Assembly: GCA_020628975.1 (NCBI GenBank)
Contig: JAHDEF010000003.1
Span: 1-32,817 of the forward strand
Source of the DNA: Aquimarina sp.
GTDB lineage: Bacteria; Bacteroidota; Bacteroidia; Flavobacteriales; Flavobacteriaceae
Direction of reading: 5' to 3'
DNA: 32,817 bases
Made by a program: the position numbers and the translations under genes. This document shows positions 29,142 to 32,817 of the stretch, in pieces; position 1 is the first letter of the stretch; each line of letters begins with the position of its first letter. The notes under the pieces were generated by a model, which saw only the letters and a list, made by a program, of their open reading frames with translations, did no database searches and had not been told where the DNA came from.

Positions 29142-31040
29142 ATGAGTGATGCGATAAAACATGAATGCGGTATAGCATTTGTTCGTCTTCTAAAGCCTTT
29201 AGAATACTATAAAGAAAAGTACGGCACAGCATTTTACGGACTGAATAAAATGTACCTGTTGATGGAGAAACAGCATAATCGTGGTCAAGACGGTGCTGGT
29301 TTAGCAAGTATTAAGCTAAATATGGAACCAGGTCAGCGTTATATTAGTCGTGTGCGCTCGAATGAAACAACGCCTATTCAAGACATTTTCAAGCAAATAA
29401 ACGGCAGCATTAATGAGAAAATGACTAGCCCTAATGCTAAGGCAGATGATGTACAGTGGGTAAAAGAAAACGTATCCTATGTAGGAGAAGTTTTTCTGGG
29501 TCATGTACGTTACGGAACTCATGGGAAAAATTCATTAGAAAGTGTACATCCGTTTTTACGCCAAAATAACTGGATGCATCGTAATCTTATTGTTGCAGGT
29601 AATTTCAACATGACCAACAATAATGTGTTGTTCGATAACTTGGTTAAACTAGGTCAACATCCAAAAGAGAATGTGGACACGGTAACGGTCATGGAAAAAA
29701 TAGGTCACTTTTTAGATGGCGAGGTTTCTAAATTATATAAAAAATTAAAAAAAGAAGGCTATTCTAAAGTTACCGCTTCACCTGAAATCGTAAAACGATT
29801 AAACGTAGCTAAAATTTTAAAGAAAGCTTCCAAACGATGGGATGGGGGATATGCTATGGCAGGAATGCTAGGACATGGTGATGCATTCGTTTTGAGAGAT
29901 CCTGCGGGTATTCGTCCGGCTTACTATTACAAAGATGATGAAGTAGTAGTGGTAGCATCTGAACGTCCCGTAATTCAAACGGTTTTTAATGTACCCATTG
30001 AAGAAGTAAAAGAATTGGAGCCTGGTAATGCTATTATTACTAAAAAAGATGGACAAATGTCTATTGAAAGTATTATAGAACCTTTAGAAAGAAAAGCTTG
30101 TTCTTTTGAGCGTATTTATTTTTCTAGAGGAAGTGATGCTAAAATTTATGAAGAACGAAAAGAATTGGGCCGTTTAGTGATGCCACAAGTACTTAAGGAA
30201 ATTAATCACGACACCAAGAATTCAGTGTTTTCATTTATTCCGAATACTGCTGAAACTTCTTTTTATGGTTTGGTTGAAGCAGCTCAAGATGAGCTAAACA
30301 AACAAAAAGGCGATCAAATTCTAAAAGAAAAAGAAAACCTTTCTGATGAGCGTCTTATAGAAATTTTATCACATAAAATTCGTACAGAAAAAATTGCTAT
30401 CAAAGATGCTAAACTAAGAACTTTTATTACGGAAGATAGTAGTCGCGATGACTTAGTGGCTCATGTTTACGATGTAACTTATGGTGTGGTAAAGTCTGAT
30501 GATAACTTAGTGATTATTGACGATAGTATTGTTCGTGGTACTACGTTAAAAAAGAGTATCATTAAAATGATGGATCGCTTAAATCCTAAAAAGATAGTAG
30601 TGGTTTCTTCTGCACCTCAAATCCGTTTTCCTGATTGTTATGGTATTGATATGGCCAAAATGGAAGGACTTATTGCTTTTAAAGCAGCTTTAGAATTACT
30701 GAAAGACACGAATAATTACGGATTAGTAGATGAGGTATACAAGAAATGTAAATCGCAAGTTGGTTTAGAAGATGCTAAAGTGGTAAACTATGTAAATGAA
30801 ATTTACGCTGGTTTTACCGATCAAGAAATCAGCAATAAAATAGCAGAGTTACTTACTGAAGATGACGTAAAAGCTGAGGTTAAAATTATCTATCAAACAG
30901 TTGATAATTTACATAAAGCCTGTCCTGAAAATTTAGGCGATTGGTATTTTACGGGAGATTATCCTACACCAGGAGGTAATCGAGTAGTAAATAAAGCTTT
31001 CATTAACTTTTATGAGGGTAATGATGCTAGAGCATATTAA
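29142..31040 (+). CDS. purF: Amidophosphoribosyltransferase (PurF-like, long form)
   Basis: Catalyses the first committed purine step, PRPP plus glutamine to phosphoribosylamine, in the cytoplasm. An N-terminal class II glutaminase domain (~9-290) begins CGIAFVRLL with nucleophile Cys9. The eight residues before it (MSDAIKHE) look like a propeptide that must be removed, as in B. subtilis PurF. Other glutaminase motifs are KQHNRGQDGAG, GHVRYGTHG, NLIVAGNFNMTNNN and LRDPAGIRPAYYY. The phosphoribosyltransferase domain carries the PRPP loop VIIDDSIVRGTTL (458-470). At 632 residues it is longer than the ~500 of classical PurF; the extra sequence includes ~370-420 and a C-terminal tail from ~540. 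It lies 43 bp after the PfkB kinase and has a perfect ribosome-binding site. Whether a second, canonical purF exists elsewhere cannot be told. Confidence 0.93.
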   Translation: MSDAIKHECGIAFVRLLKPLEYYKEKYGTAFYGLNKMYLLMEKQHNRGQDGAGLASIKLNMEPGQRYISRVRSNETTPIQDIFKQINGSINEKMTSPNAKADDVQWVKENVSYVGEVFLGHVRYGTHGKNSLESVHPFLRQNNWMHRNLIVAGNFNMTNNNVLFDNLVKLGQHPKENVDTVTVMEKIGHFLDGEVSKLYKKLKKEGYSKVTASPEIVKRLNVAKILKKASKRWDGGYAMAGMLGHGDAFVLRDPAGIRPAYYYKDDEVVVVASERPVIQTVFNVPIEEVKELEPGNAIITKKDGQMSIESIIEPLERKACSFERIYFSRGSDAKIYEERKELGRLVMPQVLKEINHDTKNSVFSFIPNTAETSFYGLVEAAQDELNKQKGDQILKEKENLSDERLIEILSHKIRTEKIAIKDAKLRTFITEDSSRDDLVAHVYDVTYGVVKSDDNLVIIDDSIVRGTTLKKSIIKMMDRLNPKKIVVVSSAPQIRFPDCYGIDMAKMEGLIAFKAALELLKDTNNYGLVDEVYKKCKSQVGLEDAKVVNYVNEIYAGFTDQEISNKIAELLTEDDVKAEVKIIYQTVDNLHKACPENLGDWYFTGDYPTPGGNRVVNKAFINFYEGNDARAY

Positions 31041-31208
31041 CAATATGGTATATTTTATGCAAATAAATTGTTAAAAATCAAGTATTTAGCACTTTAACTA
31101 ATATATAAGTCATTCGTCTAATATCTTTTAGATATTGATAAATGCATTTTATATTTACACTACCATAACATAAGTAGGTTAAGTTCATGGTAGATTTGGG
31201 GCAAAAAG

Positions 31209-31234
31209 GGTATGTGAAAACATACCTTTTTTTT
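31209..31234 (+). terminator. Rho-independent terminator downstream of the PurF-like gene
   Basis: GGTATGT (31209-31215), GAAA tetraloop, ACATACC (31220-31226), then eight T. It is extended by an A-tract on the 5' side. It lies 169 bp past the stop. Confidence 0.85.
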
Positions 31235-31328
31235 GTGCTAATTTTACTAATGCTTGTTACGGAGCAACCTGAAAACTTTTGGACTAAGGATTAAGTTGGG
31301 AATTAGTGGACAAGTAAAGTTGCCGTTA

Positions 31329-31350
31329 TTTCCACGTAGGTGGAAATCCC
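31329..31350. repeat. REP-like palindrome, copy 1
   Basis: TTTCCACGTAGGTGGAAATC then CC: perfect 7-bp stem TTTCCAC/GTGGAAA with a GTAG loop. It resembles the TTCC-n-CGnAGG-n-GGAAATCCC intergenic palindromes I recall as dispersed in Flavobacteriaceae genomes. Confidence 0.55.
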
Positions 31351-31392
31351 CTAAACTAAATTTATTATTTTCCATTTAAAGAATGATTTTCA

Positions 31393-31413
31393 ATTCCTAG
31401 CGAAGGAGACCCA
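31393..31413. repeat. REP-like palindrome, copy 2 (degenerate)
   Basis: ATTCCTAGCGAAGGAGACCC shares the TTCC..CG.AGG..GA.ACCC pattern of copy 1 about 64 bp upstream, with a shorter CCT/AGG stem. It is same-direction and more decayed. Confidence 0.4.
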
Positions 31414-31519
31414 ACTATAATTTTTTTAAAATTCGTGGTGATATACAAATACGAACATAATATTGCACATGTTTTTAGCTTGATCTGTCACTATGCGAAA
31501 TTTTTATAAAAAAATTGTA

Positions 31520-32392
31520 TCAATCATTTAAGATGAACTTTACAGGTTGAGTTTGCTCATTTATCACTACAATAACGATATACACCCCTGACACCAAATT
31601 TTCGTTAAGCACCTTCTGACCCTGAGCATTAAACACACGTGTAATATTTCCTTGACTACTTTTAATTTTTCCTTTTGAAGAGAATAGTCTTAGCATGTCA
31701 AGTTTTTCTTTCAAATTATTATTACTAAGTGTGATGTTGTTGTTGGTAGCGTTAACTTCTCCAAAAGAACTATTAAAAGCTGATGCAGAAAAGCTAGAAG
31801 TCATATTCGTGCCATTTGAGTCAAAAATTTCAGTTCTAGTCGGACTTCCCCCTGTGTAAACGGTAAATATTTCATTATTGAAAGTATCTCTAAACAACAA
31901 ATAAGGTTCTGAAATAGGAAAATCATTCGAGAAGCTCAACGATATGCCCCCTAGTTGAGTGGCATAAGATGTTGCCGTCGCATCAGCTAAGGAATCAGGT
32001 ATTAGAATTGCATCATATACAGATGTAAAAACAGAAGTATCATCTATTTGTCCATTATCATCCGTATCCAAATCATCTCCTAAATTACCAGAAAATGACG
32101 CTGCCAAAATCACGGTGAAACTTGGGTTTTCAAAATCGGGAACTGAAACTACAAGCAAGCCATTCGCATCAAAATTGCCTGTAACAGCAGTCAGCCTATC
32201 CACGTTGCCGTCAGCTCCGTCAGAATCTATAGAAACTACAACTCCTGAAAACGAAGCTCCAGGACTTCCTTTTATTTCCATACTAACGCTAGAAGGATCA
32301 CTACCCAATGGATTGGGCTCAAATTCATTAATAAGCTGTGCATTCATTGTAAAAGTTAAAATGCTCGCAAGTAGTAATAAGTGATTTTTCAT
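31520..32392 (-). CDS. Secreted protein with T9SS type A sorting domain and lamin-tail-like N-terminus
   Basis: A 290-residue secreted protein. A signal peptide covers ~1-18 (hydrophobic core, cleavage near MNAQ). The mature protein begins LINEFEPNPLGSDPSSVSME, like the lamin-tail-type domain (typically INEFxPNPxGxDPxxxxIEL) seen in flavobacterial secreted proteins. Two acidic clusters, DSDGADGNVD (~54-63) and DLDTDDNGQIDD (~107-118), fit Dx-Dx-(D/N)G-x-(I/V)D calcium loops. From ~230, a type A T9SS C-terminal domain appears (ITRVFNAQGQKVLNENLVSG, VYIVIVVINE, ending PVKFILND). No catalytic domain follows, so it may be a structural or binding protein. It is alone on its strand, with a long AT-rich upstream region. 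Confidence 0.85.
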   Translation of the reverse strand: MKNHLLLLASILTFTMNAQLINEFEPNPLGSDPSSVSMEIKGSPGASFSGVVVSIDSDGADGNVDRLTAVTGNFDANGLLVVSVPDFENPSFTVILAASFSGNLGDDLDTDDNGQIDDTSVFTSVYDAILIPDSLADATATSYATQLGGISLSFSNDFPISEPYLLFRDTFNNEIFTVYTGGSPTRTEIFDSNGTNMTSSFSASAFNSSFGEVNATNNNITLSNNNLKEKLDMLRLFSSKGKIKSSQGNITRVFNAQGQKVLNENLVSGVYIVIVVINEQTQPVKFILND

Positions 32393-32765
32393 AATTAAAA
32401 ATTTGATATGTAAATAAAACTCGTTTTAGGGAATGTTTCATTTATATCGCGTTAAAAAATCTATACACAATCCGTTAATAAACATTAAAAATAATATCAA
32501 TATTCAAATAAACAAACTATAAGCATAACGTTATTAAAAATAATTTTATTATTTGTATAGAATTGTGTGTGGATTAGTATTGATTTACTACACAGAACTG
32601 CAAAAATTATATTTGTGAACAGTCGAAAATAGTTTCCTTTTACTATGTATGCTTTAAAAAAAGAGATGAATTACAAGACTTTCAAAGTATACTTTTTGTA
32701 GTTCATTATGCGTTAACTTATTAGTATTATCGATACATTTGTCAAGCGTAGTTTCAGATCAATTT
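32393..32765. other. 373-bp AT-rich divergent intergenic region
   Basis: Separates the T9SS protein from the predicted ftsX start. It contains a plus-strand TATATTTG (32608-32615), a 12-bp palindrome AAAGTATACTTT (32684-32695) inside a weaker GAATTACAA/TTGTAGTTC stem, and TACATTTG (32734-32741) 24 bp before the ftsX ATG. No other gene is seen. Confidence 0.55.
32734..32741 (+). promoter_or_regulatory. -7 promoter element before predicted ftsX
   Basis: TACATTTG matches TAnnTTTG, with a weak TTA about 19 nt upstream. It lies 24 bp before the ATG at 32766. Confidence 0.45.
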
Positions 32766-32817
32766 ATGGCTTCAAAATTTGAAAAATATTATAAACGGAG
32801 GTTGCTTTCTTCCTACT
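32766..32817 (+). CDS. ftsX: Probable start of cell-division permease FtsX (3' end outside window)
   Basis: Only 17 codons are visible, reading MASKFEKYYKRRLLSSY and still open at the window edge. This closely matches the N-terminus I recall for flavobacterial FtsX (SxxFEKYQKRRLISSYFSVV). FtsX is the membrane partner of the FtsE ATPase that regulates peptidoglycan hydrolysis at the septum. A TAnnTTTG element 24 bp upstream supports a real start. The identification rests on recognition of a short N-terminus, so it is provisional. Confidence 0.6.
   Translation, partial: MASKFEKYYKRRLLSSY

Larger units (their letters stand above)
31041..31519. other. 479-bp intergenic region, non-coding, with terminator and palindromes
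   Basis: After the PurF-like stop come a 7-bp inverted repeat AATATCT/AGATATT (31120-31136), another CTACCAT/ATGGTAG (31160-31193), a terminator (31209-31234), and two related palindromes (31329-31350 and 31393-31413). No convincing reading frame on either strand. Confidence 0.65.

Noticed and set aside
31245..31320. GCAACC in the downstream region as another ECF promoter
   Set aside because: No TCTT-like -10 at the 16-nt spacing and no gene in that direction.
32767..32817. Minus-strand open frames running in from the right edge as a possible gene 3' end
   Set aside because: Stops occur after 14-17 codons with no recognisable C-terminus; the plus-strand ftsX reading explains the segment better.

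Overview
The window comes from an AT-rich genome of the phylum Bacteroidota, almost certainly a marine member of the Flavobacteriaceae. Four things point there: a SprB-like giant adhesin followed by a SprF/PorP-family protein; secreted proteins with type IX secretion (T9SS) C-terminal signals; Bacteroidota promoters (TTG, about 19 nt, TAnnTTTG) before several genes; and an HU-CCDC81/SPOR protein of the kind restricted to this phylum. No rRNA, tRNA, CRISPR array, insertion sequence or phage gene is visible.

Layout. (1) 1-14568, plus strand: the last ~11.8 kb of a giant cysteine-punctuated repeat adhesin whose start lies left of the window, its SprF-type partner, and a secreted malectin/Kelch protein; this is a cell-surface, gliding or adhesion locus. 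(2) 14579-18909: an ECF sigma factor operon on the minus strand (sigma factor, then a membrane-anchored beta-barrel-like protein, then a lone ABC ATPase) and a divergent, cysteine-rich surface lipoprotein. The 100 bp between the two transcription units carries two mirror-image promoter-like elements with the same -35 (GCAACCTTT) and the same spacing to similar -10s, so the lipoprotein and the operon are probably both read by this sigma factor. This is the most interesting regulatory structure in the window. (3) 18910-19211: a candidate small RNA with its own promoter and terminator. (4) 19212-24735: core metabolism and envelope genes: asd, a BON-LysM protein, gpsA, dprA, an HU-CCDC81/SPOR envelope protein and an acyl-CoA thioesterase. 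(5) 24736-24952: a long imperfect inverted repeat resembling a REP or MITE-like element. (6) 24953-27836, minus strand: a thioredoxin-fold protein lacking the second cysteine, a crotonase-fold enzyme and a sulfatase lipoprotein. (7) 28172-31040: a PfkB-family kinase and a PurF-like amidophosphoribosyltransferase that has an unusually perfect Shine-Dalgarno sequence. (8) 31041-31519: terminator and degenerate palindromic repeats. (9) 31520-32392: a small T9SS-secreted protein. (10) The right edge holds what looks like the first 17 codons of ftsX.

The T9SS cargo proteins depend on secretion machinery encoded elsewhere. The housekeeping genes do not form one pathway; they are a mosaic of short transcription units. 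Family assignments were made by reading motifs, not by database search.
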